DNA from: Bacteroidota bacterium | GTDB lineage: Bacteria > Bacteroidota > Bacteroidia > Bacteroidales > UBA10428 | Direction of reading: 5' to 3' | DNA length: 64,000 nt | Assembly: GCA_016699695.1 (NCBI GenBank) | Contig: CP065006.1 | Span: 1,736,001 to 1,800,000, forward strand | Shown: positions 17,264-26,109 of the stretch, piece after piece | Numbering within the stretch: the stretch's first letter is position 1 | Layout of the letters: each line of letters opens with the position of its first letter | Program-made: the position numbers and the translations under genes | Notes under the pieces: model-generated | What the model saw: only the letters and a program-made list of their open reading frames with translations | Told to the model about the DNA's origin: nothing | The model's database searches: none

Positions 17264-18145
17264 ATGGCAAATTTAAAAGAAATACGTACCCGCATTAACT
17301 CGGTAAAAACCACCCGGCAGATTACCAGTGCCATGAAAATGGTGTCGGCCGCCAAGCTGCGTAAAAGTCAGGATGCCATTATCCAAATGCGGCCTTATGC
17401 TCACAAATTGCAACAAATTCTGTCTGACTTAGCCGAGAATGTCGAAAGCGAAACAGTAAGTGCTTATCAAATTCAACAGCCTCTTAAAAAAATACTCTTT
17501 ATAGTAATTACATCGAACAAAGGCCTTTGTGGTAGTTTTAATGCCAATATTGCCAAACAAGCCATCAACGAAATCAACACACTATACAGTGAGTTGTGGA
17601 ACGAAGGAGCCGTCGATATACTGGCCATTGGAAAAAAAGGTGCCGAAATGCTTACTGCGAAAGGCTATAAACCCAAAGAAAACAAGCACCATATTTTTGA
17701 CAACCTTACTTTTGAACAGACAAGGATAGTTTCTGAAGAGATTGTTTCAAAATACCTGAAAGGCGAATACAACCTGGTAAAACTCTTTTACAACCAGTTT
17801 CGCAATGCCGCTACTCAGGATGTTACGGCAGAGCAATATCTCCCTTTACCGCAAATCGACCAGCCCCATTGGGAAAAAGAACATCACGATTACATTCTTG
17901 AGCCTGGCAAGGAGGAAATCATTGCAAGCCTGATTCCAAAATCACTTAAAGTAACATTCTATAAAGCCTTGATTGAGTCCTTTGCCTCGGAACAAGGTGC
18001 CAGGATGACTGCCATGCACAAAGCCACCGACAACGCCTCTGACCTGATACGCGATTTGCAACTCGAATACAACAAAGCACGCCAGGCAAGTATTACCAAC
18101 GAAATACTCGAAATTGTGGGTGGCGCCGAAGCGCTGAAGGGGTAA
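17264..18145 (+). CDS. atpG: F1 ATP synthase gamma subunit
   Basis: The 293-residue rotor shaft begins MANLKEIRTRINSVKTTRQI, has TSNKGLCGSFNANI in the Rossmann-like middle and ends with the terminal helix ARQASITNEILEIVGGAEAL. It is the last gene of the rightward atp operon. A weak inverted repeat (AACCTG/CAGGGTT) follows without a T run. Confidence 0.96.
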   Translation: MANLKEIRTRINSVKTTRQITSAMKMVSAAKLRKSQDAIIQMRPYAHKLQQILSDLAENVESETVSAYQIQQPLKKILFIVITSNKGLCGSFNANIAKQAINEINTLYSELWNEGAVDILAIGKKGAEMLTAKGYKPKENKHHIFDNLTFEQTRIVSEEIVSKYLKGEYNLVKLFYNQFRNAATQDVTAEQYLPLPQIDQPHWEKEHHDYILEPGKEEIIASLIPKSLKVTFYKALIESFASEQGARMTAMHKATDNASDLIRDLQLEYNKARQASITNEILEIVGGAEALKG

Positions 18146-18371
18146 AACCTGTTTCAGGGTTATGAGCTTTAGGCAGAAGTGCTATTACAGCCTCCTTATT
18201 TCAAGCATAGTGCAGGGTTTTCGATCAAGATAATACTTTATCTCTGTTGCAGATATGTATTCGCAGGTATTCTGCTGATCCATTCTCAATACCTTGCCCA
18301 AAGATATTATACACCCTAAAAGTTGCAATTACGGATTTTCTTTTTATCTTATATGTACGAATAAATGACTA

Positions 18372-19202
18372 ATGGCTCTATACGATCATGCACACACAGC
18401 TCTAGTTCAGGGAAATTCGCTTCGTTATTACCGCGAAGGCAAAGGTGAAACCGTTTTGTTTGTGCATGGCATTACCACTTATTCTTTTATTTGGAAAAAC
18501 ATCGTTCCGTTTTTTACAGAAACTTACGATGTGGTTTTGGTCGATTTACTCGGATGCGGCGATTCGGATAAACCCCTGGATCAGGATTTTTCGCTTAAAA
18601 AGCAGGCGCATTTGCTCAAGGAATTTTGCGATACCATCGGAATAAAAAAGATGCACCTGGTCTGCCATGATGTAGGGGGTGGAATCGGACAAATAATGGC
18701 TGTTAATTATCCAGAATTACTTTACGATTTGGTATTAATAAACTCCGTAGCCTATAATTTCTGGCCCGTACAACCCATTGTAACCATACGCACACCCATT
18801 ATCAGGCAGATAGCAATGGCTGTGCTCGATTTTGGCATGTTCGAACTTGTTATAAAACGGGGACTTTACTACAAAGCCCACCTTTCGAAAGAATTCATGG
18901 ATATGTTTATTAAACCCATGCAAGACCCCCTGGGGCGCAAAGCATTTCTGCATTTTGCCAAATGCCTCGACAATAAAAATTTAACCGAAATAGAAGATAG
19001 ATTAAGACAACTCCGTTTGCCCGTCCTCATCATTCGTGGCGAGGCTGATGTTTATCTGGGAGCAAGCATCGCTGAGAAACTTCATAACGAAATTCCCAAC
19101 AGCAAACTTGTAAAAATCAAAACCGGTGGTCATTTTATTCAAATAGATGAACCGCAGAAAGTAAGTGAGGCCATTTCTGCATTCATTCAAGAAAAGCACT
19201 GA
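18372..19202 (+). CDS. Alpha/beta hydrolase with aspartate nucleophile (haloalkane dehalogenase/epoxide hydrolase-like)
   Basis: The 276-residue protein has HG at 32-33 (oxyanion/halide region), the nucleophile elbow LVCHDVGGG with Asp100 in place of serine, an acidic residue in RGEAD (about 226) and His254 in TGGHFIQID. An Asp nucleophile points to haloalkane dehalogenase or epoxide hydrolase chemistry rather than esterase. The dehalogenase halide-binding Asn of HGNP and Trp of HDWG are replaced (HGIT, HDVG), so true dehalogenase activity is doubtful. No signal peptide. Its TGA overlaps the ATG of the histidine kinase, so translation is coupled. Confidence 0.75.
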   Translation: MALYDHAHTALVQGNSLRYYREGKGETVLFVHGITTYSFIWKNIVPFFTETYDVVLVDLLGCGDSDKPLDQDFSLKKQAHLLKEFCDTIGIKKMHLVCHDVGGGIGQIMAVNYPELLYDLVLINSVAYNFWPVQPIVTIRTPIIRQIAMAVLDFGMFELVIKRGLYYKAHLSKEFMDMFIKPMQDPLGRKAFLHFAKCLDNKNLTEIEDRLRQLRLPVLIIRGEADVYLGASIAEKLHNEIPNSKLVKIKTGGHFIQIDEPQKVSEAISAFIQEKH

Positions 19203-20605
19203 TGGATACCCTGCATAATATGCTAATCGAACTGGAATCAAAAATACTGATTCTTGAAAGAGAAAACGAAGTGCTTTCTGAAAAGGCTGAAGAAAACCTC
19301 TTGTTAAACAGGGCTTTTACCGAAATTAACAGTAATAATAATCCTGAATCGATGTTGACAGATGCGCTTGAAAGCATCTCTATTTTGCTCGACATTCAGT
19401 TTAGCGGTATTTTCGATTATGTTGACAATCGCTTTATTTGCAAAGGATATTATACCCTCTTCTTAAACGAAGACAATGTTGTAGTTGACCTGCAGGTTTG
19501 CACAGATAACATCGAAAAGTTTCTGTCGAACAAAGAAAAATATTTCCTTTCCAATGAACTAAGCCTTCAATTTAATCCATCCGGCAAAGGACTTTCGGCT
19601 TGTTGTTATGCCATAATCAAAGGTGATTCCGTAATCGATAGTAATCGGTTTTACGTGTTTGCAAACGATACAACCAGCCTTGATTTAAAGCCGCGTTTAC
19701 CCTTGCTCGAGCGGGTAATACAAATTCTAACCGCTCGCCGCGAAAGGCTTTATTACCAATCTGAACTCGAAAGAGTTAACAGCAAACTTCAGGCTAAAAA
19801 TCTGCAATTGGAGGCCTCTAATGAAATGTTATTAGAAAAACAAAATACAATTGTGAAGCAAAACGAAGAGCTAAAAGCTACCATGGAAAACCTGAAGCTG
19901 GCACAGGCTCATCTGGTGCAGGCAGAAAAAATGGCTTCCCTGGGAGTGCTTACAGCAGGAGTGGCGCATGAGATAAACAATCCGTTGAATTATATTTTAG
20001 GAGGATACCATGGAATTACGGATCATTTTGAAACCATCGGACTGGATAAAAACGAACGTCTGATAAAAATGCTCGATATTATAAAAATTGGAGTCGACAG
20101 AGTAAGCAACATTGTAAAAAGTTTAAACCAATTTAGTCGCAATAATCAAACAAACGATGAAGTTTGCGATTTACATGCCATCGTTGAAAACTGCCTTACG
20201 ATGCTCAATAATCAACTAAAAAACAGAATAGGTATACAAAAGAACTATTGGCCCGGGCAACTAGATATTTTAGGAAACAATGGTAAACTTCATCAGGTTT
20301 TTCTGAATATCCTATCCAATGCCGTTCAGTCTATTGAAAACACTGGCGAGATAAATATAAAAACCCTTAAAAAGGGAGGAGAAGCTATTATAAGTATTCA
20401 GGATACAGGCTGTGGCATTAGCCAGGAAAATTTAACCCGCATAACCGATCCTTTTTTTACTACCAAAGACCCCAATAAAGGCATCGGCCTTGGACTCTCC
20501 ATTTGCTATGGAATTATTAAGGAGCATAAGGGCAAGATGGAATTCAATTCAGAACTACATAAGGGAACTACTGTAAACATTACTTTACCTTTAAACGATA
20601 AATAG
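19202..20605 (+). CDS. Sensor histidine kinase, soluble
   Basis: The 467-residue protein has no membrane helix. Residues 1-40 form a coiled coil; about 45-180 look like a GAF-type sensing domain; 185-245 are a long coiled coil; then HisKA with His256 in AGVAHEINNPLNYIL and an HATPase domain with NILSNAVQSI (N box), DTGCGIS (G1) and GIGLGLSICYGII (G2). The N-terminal region has two adjacent cysteines (ACC near 133-135). It overlaps the hydrolase gene by one base. No response regulator is adjacent. Confidence 0.88.
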   Translation: MDTLHNMLIELESKILILERENEVLSEKAEENLLLNRAFTEINSNNNPESMLTDALESISILLDIQFSGIFDYVDNRFICKGYYTLFLNEDNVVVDLQVCTDNIEKFLSNKEKYFLSNELSLQFNPSGKGLSACCYAIIKGDSVIDSNRFYVFANDTTSLDLKPRLPLLERVIQILTARRERLYYQSELERVNSKLQAKNLQLEASNEMLLEKQNTIVKQNEELKATMENLKLAQAHLVQAEKMASLGVLTAGVAHEINNPLNYILGGYHGITDHFETIGLDKNERLIKMLDIIKIGVDRVSNIVKSLNQFSRNNQTNDEVCDLHAIVENCLTMLNNQLKNRIGIQKNYWPGQLDILGNNGKLHQVFLNILSNAVQSIENTGEINIKTLKKGGEAIISIQDTGCGISQENLTRITDPFFTTKDPNKGIGLGLSICYGIIKEHKGKMEFNSELHKGTTVNITLPLNDK

Positions 20606-20798
20606 AAATACTTTGTAATGCTTCGACTTTTCTTCCTTAAAAATTGATTCTATTTTACCTCAACTAATTGACTCCTATCTTTGAAACCCGGCAAACCTGC
20701 AGAAATTGCCGCACAGTTAAAATATTCTCTAAGTGCAAATCAATCCGATAGCTGCACAGATTAATTTCCCCTACCCGTGAACACTTTTGCACCGGTGC

Positions 20799-20830
20799 TT
20801 TGTTTTTAAACCCATTTTCGTTTACTTTTG
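20799..20830 (+). promoter_or_regulatory. Full Bacteroidota promoter for glyS
   Basis: TTTG at 20799-20802 and TACTTTTG at 20823-20830 are separated by 20 bp, an excellent match. The ATG at 20866 is 35 bp downstream. Confidence 0.75.
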
Positions 20831-20865
20831 CTCGCGCGAACCCAAATTTTATACAGATATCCCAC

Positions 20866-22407
20866 ATGGCGAACGATGATGTTTTCAAGAAAATAATAGC
20901 ACACTGCAAAGAATATGGTTTCATTTTTCAGTCGAGCGAAATTTACGATGGCCTGAGTGCTGTTTACGACTATGGCCAAAATGGTTCTGAACTGAAAAAC
21001 AACATTAAAAAATACTGGTGGGATGCCATGACCCGCCTGAACGAAAACATCGTGGGCATTGATTCGGCCATCTTCATGCACCCACGTACCTGGGAGGCTT
21101 CGGGCCATGTGGGTGCCTTTAACGACCCCCTCATCGACAACAAAGACTCTAAAAAACGTTACCGGGCCGATGTGCTCATCGAAGAACACGTCGAAAAAAT
21201 CGAAGCTAAAATTCAAAAAGAAGTTGAAAAAGCAGCCTCTCGTTTTGGCGATGCCTTCAACGAAAAGCAGTTTCGCGAAACCAATGGCCGCGTAGTGGAA
21301 TACCAGCAGAAAATTGACGAGATAAAGAGCATGTTTTACGCTGCACTCGAGGCCAACAACCTCGATGCTGTGAAACAGGTTATTCTCGATGCAGAAATTG
21401 TATGCCCTATTTCCGGTACAAAAAACTGGACCGATGTACGCCAGTTCAACCTGATGTTCAGCACTCAGCTCGGCTCAGTGAGCGAAGAGGCCAATACCAT
21501 TTACCTAAGGCCCGAAACTGCCCAGGGTATTTTTGTTAACTTCCTGAACGTACAAAAAACGGGGCGTATGAAAATTCCTTTCGGAATAGCACAAATAGGC
21601 AAGGCTTTCCGGAACGAAATTGTGGCCCGCCAGTTTATTTTCCGTATGCGCGAATTCGAGCAAATGGAAATGCAATTTTTTGTGCGGCCTGGAAGCGAAG
21701 ACCAGTGGTATCAGCACTGGAAAGAAGTACGCATGAAATGGCACAAAGCCCTCGGAATGGGCGATGCCAAATACCGTTACCACGATCACGAAAAGCTTGC
21801 CCATTATGCCAAAGCTGCAGCCGACATTGAGTTCAACCTACCTATGGGTTTCCGCGAAATAGAAGGTATTCACTCCCGCTCTGATTTCGACCTGGGCAAC
21901 CACGAAAAATTCTCAGGTAAAAAAATTCAATACTACGATCCGGAAACACAAGAGAGCTATGTGCCCTATGTAGTGGAAACATCCATTGGTGTCGACCGGA
22001 TGTTTCTCTCCGTCATTTCCAATGCCTACACTGAAGAGATTGTGGAAGGCACCGGCGAAGAGCGTGTAGTGCTTAAAATACCACCCGCGCTAGCCCCTGT
22101 AAAACTGGCTGTGTTACCCCTTACCAAAAAGGATGGCCTTCCTGAAAAAGCTCGCGCCATTATGGACGAGCTGAAATTCGATTTCAACTGCCAATACGAA
22201 GAAAAGGATTCCATCGGCAAGCGTTACCGCCGCCAGGATGCTATCGGAACACCTTTCTGTGTGACCATCGACCACCAGACACTCCAAGACAATACCGTAA
22301 CTATTCGCCACCGCGACAGCATGCAACAGGAACGAGTTCCAATCGAACAACTGGCTGACATAATCGACAAACTGGTGAGCATGAAAAATTTGTTCAGACT
22401 TTTGTAG
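20866..22407 (+). CDS. glyS: Glycyl-tRNA synthetase (dimeric type)
   Basis: The protein (513 residues from this start) is the single-chain class II enzyme. It begins MANDDVFKKIIAHCKEYGF with YDYGQNG, has YLRPETAQGIF and GKAFRNEI (motif 2 region) and VVETSIGVDRMFL (motif 3), and ends with an anticodon-binding domain (LAVLPLTKK, RYRRQDAIGTPFCVT). A longer reading from 20800 is rejected since its first codon lies in the -33 box. WecB follows 7 bp later. Confidence 0.96.
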   Translation: MANDDVFKKIIAHCKEYGFIFQSSEIYDGLSAVYDYGQNGSELKNNIKKYWWDAMTRLNENIVGIDSAIFMHPRTWEASGHVGAFNDPLIDNKDSKKRYRADVLIEEHVEKIEAKIQKEVEKAASRFGDAFNEKQFRETNGRVVEYQQKIDEIKSMFYAALEANNLDAVKQVILDAEIVCPISGTKNWTDVRQFNLMFSTQLGSVSEEANTIYLRPETAQGIFVNFLNVQKTGRMKIPFGIAQIGKAFRNEIVARQFIFRMREFEQMEMQFFVRPGSEDQWYQHWKEVRMKWHKALGMGDAKYRYHDHEKLAHYAKAAADIEFNLPMGFREIEGIHSRSDFDLGNHEKFSGKKIQYYDPETQESYVPYVVETSIGVDRMFLSVISNAYTEEIVEGTGEERVVLKIPPALAPVKLAVLPLTKKDGLPEKARAIMDELKFDFNCQYEEKDSIGKRYRRQDAIGTPFCVTIDHQTLQDNTVTIRHRDSMQQERVPIEQLADIIDKLVSMKNLFRLL

Positions 22408-22414
22408 TGCTGGT

Positions 22415-23494
22415 ATGAAGAAAATACTGACCATTCTGGGTGCCCGTCCGCAGTTTATAAAAGCCGCTGCCGTGAGCCGTGCATTTGCCCATTCGGGCTT
22501 CAGGGAAGTAATTTTGCACACAGGCCAGCATTTCGATAAAAATATGTCCGATATTTTCTTCGACCAGATGGAAATTCCGCGCCCCGATTTTATGCTCAAC
22601 ATCAACAGCCTGGGGCATGGTGCCATGACCGGGCGCATGCTGGAAGAAATTGAAAAAGTGCTCGTGAAGGAAAAACCCGATGCCCTGATGGTATATGGCG
22701 ATACTAATTCCACTATTGCCGGAGCCCTTGCAGCCAAGAAATTACAGGTAAGGGTTGTACACATCGAAGCAGGCTTGCGCTCCTTTAACATGGCCATGCC
22801 CGAAGAGGTGAACCGCATCCTCACCGACCGCATTTCAGATTTCTTATTCTGCCCTACCGATACGGCCATCGAAAACCTGCATCGCGAGGGTTACCAGAAT
22901 ATTCCCTGCCACATCGAAAACGTAGGCGATGTGATGTACGATGCAGCACTGTATTACAGCCAAAAGGCCGAAAACCTTGCTGAAGTTTATCCTACGCTCG
23001 GATTAAAAACGGGGGAGTATGTGTTATGCACCGTGCACCGGCAGGAAAATACCGATAACCCCGAACGGCTGAAATCGATTTTCGGGGCTTTAAACGAAAT
23101 CCACAAGCAAAAAAGGGTAATCCTTCCTCTGCATCCGCGTACACGCAAAATACTCGCTCAAAATGGGCTTAAACTCGATTTCGAACCCATCGATCCTGTT
23201 GGCTATTTCGATATTGTCCAATTGCTTAAAAATGCATCGCTCGTGCTAACCGACAGCGGCGGTATGCAAAAGGAGTCATACTTTTTTGGCAAATATTGCA
23301 TCACCCTTCGCGACGAAACCGAATGGGTAGAACTGGTAACACATGGGTTCAACTCACTGGCCGGGTCGGAGAAACAGCAAATTCTTGATGCTTTCAATCA
23401 CGCGCTAACCGCTCCCTTCCCGAAAAGTATTCCATTGTATGGCGAAGGCAATGCCTCTGAAAAGATTATTCGTACCCTTCAGTCGAAGCTATAA
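22415..23494 (+). CDS. wecB: UDP-N-acetylglucosamine 2-epimerase (non-hydrolysing)
   Basis: The 359-residue enzyme interconverts UDP-GlcNAc and UDP-ManNAc for surface polysaccharide. Signatures are ILGARPQFIKAAAVS, HTGQHFD, VYGDTNSTIAGALAAKK, HIEAGLRSF, EEVNRILTDRISD and TDSGGMQKESYF. It is translated 7 bp after glyS, an unusual pairing, and is the only clear sugar-nucleotide gene nearby. Confidence 0.94.
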   Translation: MKKILTILGARPQFIKAAAVSRAFAHSGFREVILHTGQHFDKNMSDIFFDQMEIPRPDFMLNINSLGHGAMTGRMLEEIEKVLVKEKPDALMVYGDTNSTIAGALAAKKLQVRVVHIEAGLRSFNMAMPEEVNRILTDRISDFLFCPTDTAIENLHREGYQNIPCHIENVGDVMYDAALYYSQKAENLAEVYPTLGLKTGEYVLCTVHRQENTDNPERLKSIFGALNEIHKQKRVILPLHPRTRKILAQNGLKLDFEPIDPVGYFDIVQLLKNASLVLTDSGGMQKESYFFGKYCITLRDETEWVELVTHGFNSLAGSEKQQILDAFNHALTAPFPKSIPLYGEGNASEKIIRTLQSKL

Positions 23495-23523
23495 AGACAG
23501 TAAAAACAATAAGGTACAGCTCT

Positions 23524-24771
23524 ATGAAATTACCTTCCATAAAAGCCCTTGGCCCGGGATTAATCTGGGCGGGAGCCTCAATAGGTGTTTCGCACCTTGT
23601 GCAAAGTACAAGGGCAGGAGCTGATTTTGGTTTTCAACTGGTTTGGGTAGTGGTGCTTGCTAATCTACTGAAATATCCTTTTTTTGAATTTGGTCCCCGG
23701 TATGCTTCTTCTACTGGTGAAACCTTAGTACAAGCATATTACCGTCAGGGAAAAGCTACCCTTTGGTTGTATTTTGGGCTTACCCTGGCAACCATGTTCA
23801 GCATTCAGGCAGGGGTTACTTCTGTAACCGCAGGTCTTATGGGAAATTTATTCCCCGGCCTTTTCAGCCAGGTAGTCTGGACCCTTCTTTTGCTTTCCAT
23901 TTGCCTTATCGTTATACTCATCGGGAAGTACAAGACCCTCGACAATTTAATGAAAATCATTGTGTTGGTGCTCACACTTACCACACTTGTAGCATTTGCT
24001 GCAGCACTTGGCAAGGGATATCATCCAAACCCGGAACATCTTGTCTCTTTCGACTGGAATTTTACGCAGGTAGCTTTTTTGCTCGCTCTGGCAGGCTGGA
24101 TGCCCAGCGCGGTTGATGTCTCGGTCTGGCATTCGGTGTGGACCGTGGCCAAAATTAAGCAAACAGGCTACCACCCAAGCCTGAAGGAGGCTTTATTCGA
24201 TTTTAACCTTGGGTACATTGGAACGGCTGTAATGGCTATTTTCTTTCTATCGCTTGGTGCATTGGTCATGTATGGCAGCGGCGAAGTTCTATCGGCCAAT
24301 GGAGTTGAATTCTCAGGCCAGTTAATCCAGCTCTATACTTTGAATATTGGCAACTGGGCCTATTACATCATTGCCATCGCAGCCCTGGCTACCATGTTTA
24401 GTACCACCCTTACGGTGCTCGATGCTTACCCCCGGGTAATGTGTCCTGCCACTAGCCTGCTAATACCAAAATTAAGCGGACCCAGACAAATGAATTATGT
24501 AAAACTAATCTGGTTCTTTTTACTGATTGCACTTAGCTTGTTACTGATTTTTGTGTTTAGTAATAAGATGCGCGCGTTGATCGATTTGGCTACCACCCTT
24601 TCGTTTATTACAGCGCCTGTGCTCGGATACCTGAACCTAAAAGCTGTAACAGGTAAAAACATGCCCGAAAAAAACAAACCGGGTATTTTCTTACATCTCC
24701 TCAGTTGGATAGGTATGATTGCCCTGTCAGGTTTTGCAGTCTATTTTTTAATTTTCAAATTCTTTTTGTAA
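23524..24771 (+). CDS. Nramp-fold transporter lacking the DPGN metal site
   Basis: The 415-residue protein has about eleven membrane helices and an Nramp-like start (LGPGLIWAG). In Nramp metal carriers helix 1 carries DPGN; here it reads GASIGVSHLVQS. In helix 6 the family's MPH becomes WMPSAVDVSVWHSVW, keeping Met-Pro and losing the His. So the fold is shared but canonical Mn/Fe coordination is altered. The substrate is unknown. This subfamily is seen in other Bacteroidota and proteobacteria as 'divalent metal transporter'. Lies 29 bp after wecB. Confidence 0.75.
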   Translation: MKLPSIKALGPGLIWAGASIGVSHLVQSTRAGADFGFQLVWVVVLANLLKYPFFEFGPRYASSTGETLVQAYYRQGKATLWLYFGLTLATMFSIQAGVTSVTAGLMGNLFPGLFSQVVWTLLLLSICLIVILIGKYKTLDNLMKIIVLVLTLTTLVAFAAALGKGYHPNPEHLVSFDWNFTQVAFLLALAGWMPSAVDVSVWHSVWTVAKIKQTGYHPSLKEALFDFNLGYIGTAVMAIFFLSLGALVMYGSGEVLSANGVEFSGQLIQLYTLNIGNWAYYIIAIAALATMFSTTLTVLDAYPRVMCPATSLLIPKLSGPRQMNYVKLIWFFLLIALSLLLIFVFSNKMRALIDLATTLSFITAPVLGYLNLKAVTGKNMPEKNKPGIFLHLLSWIGMIALSGFAVYFLIFKFFL

Positions 24772-24820
24772 CCCTCTCTTACGAAAGCAAAAATCAAGAA
24801 ATGGGTTTTAATTCTTTTTT

Positions 24821-24932
24821 GGCTCCTCTCCGCTAGTTTGGCTTTAAAACCCAAACCAATTCTTACAATAATTCAATCTCCATAACCGACTCTAGGTCTG
24901 CATAATTTCTAGCACTACTGTACAAATAATCT
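24821..24932 (+). repeat. Diverged flanking repeat, copy A, with hairpin 24830-24860
   Basis: This segment resembles 25981-26109 by eye, with scattered differences. It starts with an imperfect hairpin (CCGCTAGTTTGG ... CCAAACCAAT) seen also at 25332 and 25987. Common words include TTACAATAATTCAATCTCC and CTAGCACTACTGTACAAAT. Confidence 0.8.
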
Positions 24933-25091
24933 CCCCAATAGCGCGCGTTTAGCTTGCGTAACGCGTGTTTAGACAAATTTTATATTTTTCAGACATGTAC
25001 CGCTTTTTCTCAAATTTATTGCTTTTTATATAAAAATATACCAACAATATTAACAGCACGCGTTACGCAAGCTAAACGCGCGCCAGTGGGG
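24933..25091. repeat. 159-bp inverted-repeat element, copy A
   Basis: The ends are inverted copies: 24941-24967 and 25057-25083 match perfectly over 27 bp (GCGCGCGTTTAGCTTGCGTA...), with outer CCCCA and TGGGG. The AT-rich middle has no gene. Copy B at 26110-26268 reads the same throughout. The size, termini and lack of coding sequence fit a MITE-like non-autonomous element. Its right end interrupts the toxin gene. Confidence 0.85.
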
Positions 25092-25092
25092 G

Positions 25093-25320
25093 TTGACAGT
25101 TGAGAAATTATTTTATTCTGTTGAAATACTTGAGAAATATCCTAGATCTGGAAAAATGGTTCCAGAGTTCGAAGATGAAAATATTCGAGAATTGATTCGA
25201 GGAAGCTATCGGATTGTATACCAATTGGTCGATGATTTTCGAATTGATATTTTGACAATTCACAATTGTGCTCGTTTGATAGGTAATACATATGATTTCT
25301 CAGAAATTGACGACTTATAA
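25093..25320 (+). pseudogene. ParE/RelE-family toxin, 5'-truncated
   Basis: The 75-residue frame has the C-terminal part of a type II toxin: LFYSVEILEKYPRSGKMV, IRELIRGSYRIVYQL and IDILTIHNCARLI. Family members are about 95-100 residues and start with a helical hairpin, missing here; the frame begins (TTG) two bases after the 159-bp element. No antitoxin gene lies upstream. It is probably inactive. Confidence 0.75.
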
Positions 25321-25331
25321 AAACAACTAAC

Positions 25332-25363
25332 CCGCTAGTTTGGGTTGCAAAACCAAACTAACG
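25332..25363. repeat. Hairpin element related to 24830 and 25987
   Basis: CCGCTAGTTTGGGTT and AACCAAACTAACGG form an imperfect inverted repeat around TGCAA. Three related hairpins at 24830, 25332 and 25987 mark boundaries between the small genes of this island. Confidence 0.7.
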
Positions 25364-25379
25364 GAAGGGTCTCCTTTGT

Positions 25380-25924
25380 TTAATAGCAAGGTAACTCCGC
25401 TTCTTTACCTATTTGTTCGAAAAGGTATTCTCGAAAATCTGTTGGCAATTTGTACTCTGGACCTGATATGGGTACGAACCAAAGCTTATGAATTTGGTTC
25501 CAATACATTGCATCACAATTTCCAGAAATCATTATAATAAGCATTTCCTCATTATCCAGACTTACTTCTGACTCAATATACCAGCTATATCGTGATCGAC
25601 TCTGATCACTTAAAAGTAAAGACTGGTCAATATAACTTTTAAAGACTTCTATGTTGTTTTTGCCATTAATTTCAAGGTTATCAAATTCATTTGTGTAATA
25701 GGAATATGATACTCTTATTTTTCAATTGCCTTAAAATCCACTTCTTTAAAGTTAATAGCCTTCTTTATCTGTATCTCATAGGCAATTGAAATAACGGTTA
25801 GAAATATACCAAAAACAACAATGGGCATTGATATGGAATTATCAAAAAATCCTTTCTTATAGAAATTTTTAAAGATGACCCCAATTCCTACAAAACTAAG
25901 TCCAACTATAAATAATGTGTTCAT
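25380..25924 (-). pseudogene. Unknown membrane-anchored protein, frameshifted
   Basis: The leftward frame from ATG 25924 encodes about 69 residues with two hydrophobic segments (TLFIVGLSFVGIGVIF, MPIVVFGIFLTVISIAYEI) and stops at 25715. The next frame continues without a stop from there to 25380 (about 110 residues, with NEEMLIIMISGNCDAMYW and FREYLFEQIGKEAELPCY) but has no start codon of its own. The join falls in a run of five A; one extra A would make a single protein of about 175-180 residues. Likely one gene broken by an indel, or a sequencing error; a -1 ribosomal shift is possible but not shown. Family not recognised. Confidence 0.5.
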
Positions 25925-25980
25925 GTTTGTTATCTGGCTTTTATGATTAGTGGAGATACAACAGTTTTTGTATGTGTAAT

Positions 25981-26109
25981 GGCTCTCCGCTAGTTTGGGT
26001 CTGCAACCCAAACCATTCCTTACAATAATTCAATCTCCAAAACTGACTCTAGATGTGCATAATTTCTAGCACTACTGTACAAATAATATTTAGGATTTTG
26101 CGCAATTCC
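25981..26109 (+). repeat. Diverged flanking repeat, copy B, with hairpin 25987-26016
   Basis: Partner of 24821-24932, with a longer end (an extra 20-odd bases near 26088-26109). It has the hairpin CCGCTAGTTTGGGT/ACCCAAACCAT. The flanks have diverged while the adjoining 159-bp element is unchanged, so the element moved or was converted recently relative to the flanks. Confidence 0.8.

Noticed and set aside
18143..18162. Terminator after atpG
   Set aside because: The inverted repeat is short and bulged and no T run follows.
20800..20865. Longer N-terminus of GlyS from 20800
   Set aside because: The first codon falls in the TTTG -33 box and the -7 box lies between it and 20866.
25715..26011. 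98-residue leftward protein beginning MGCRPKLAE
   Set aside because: Its first 29 codons read through the hairpin repeat at 25987-26016; the ATG at 25924 is a better start.
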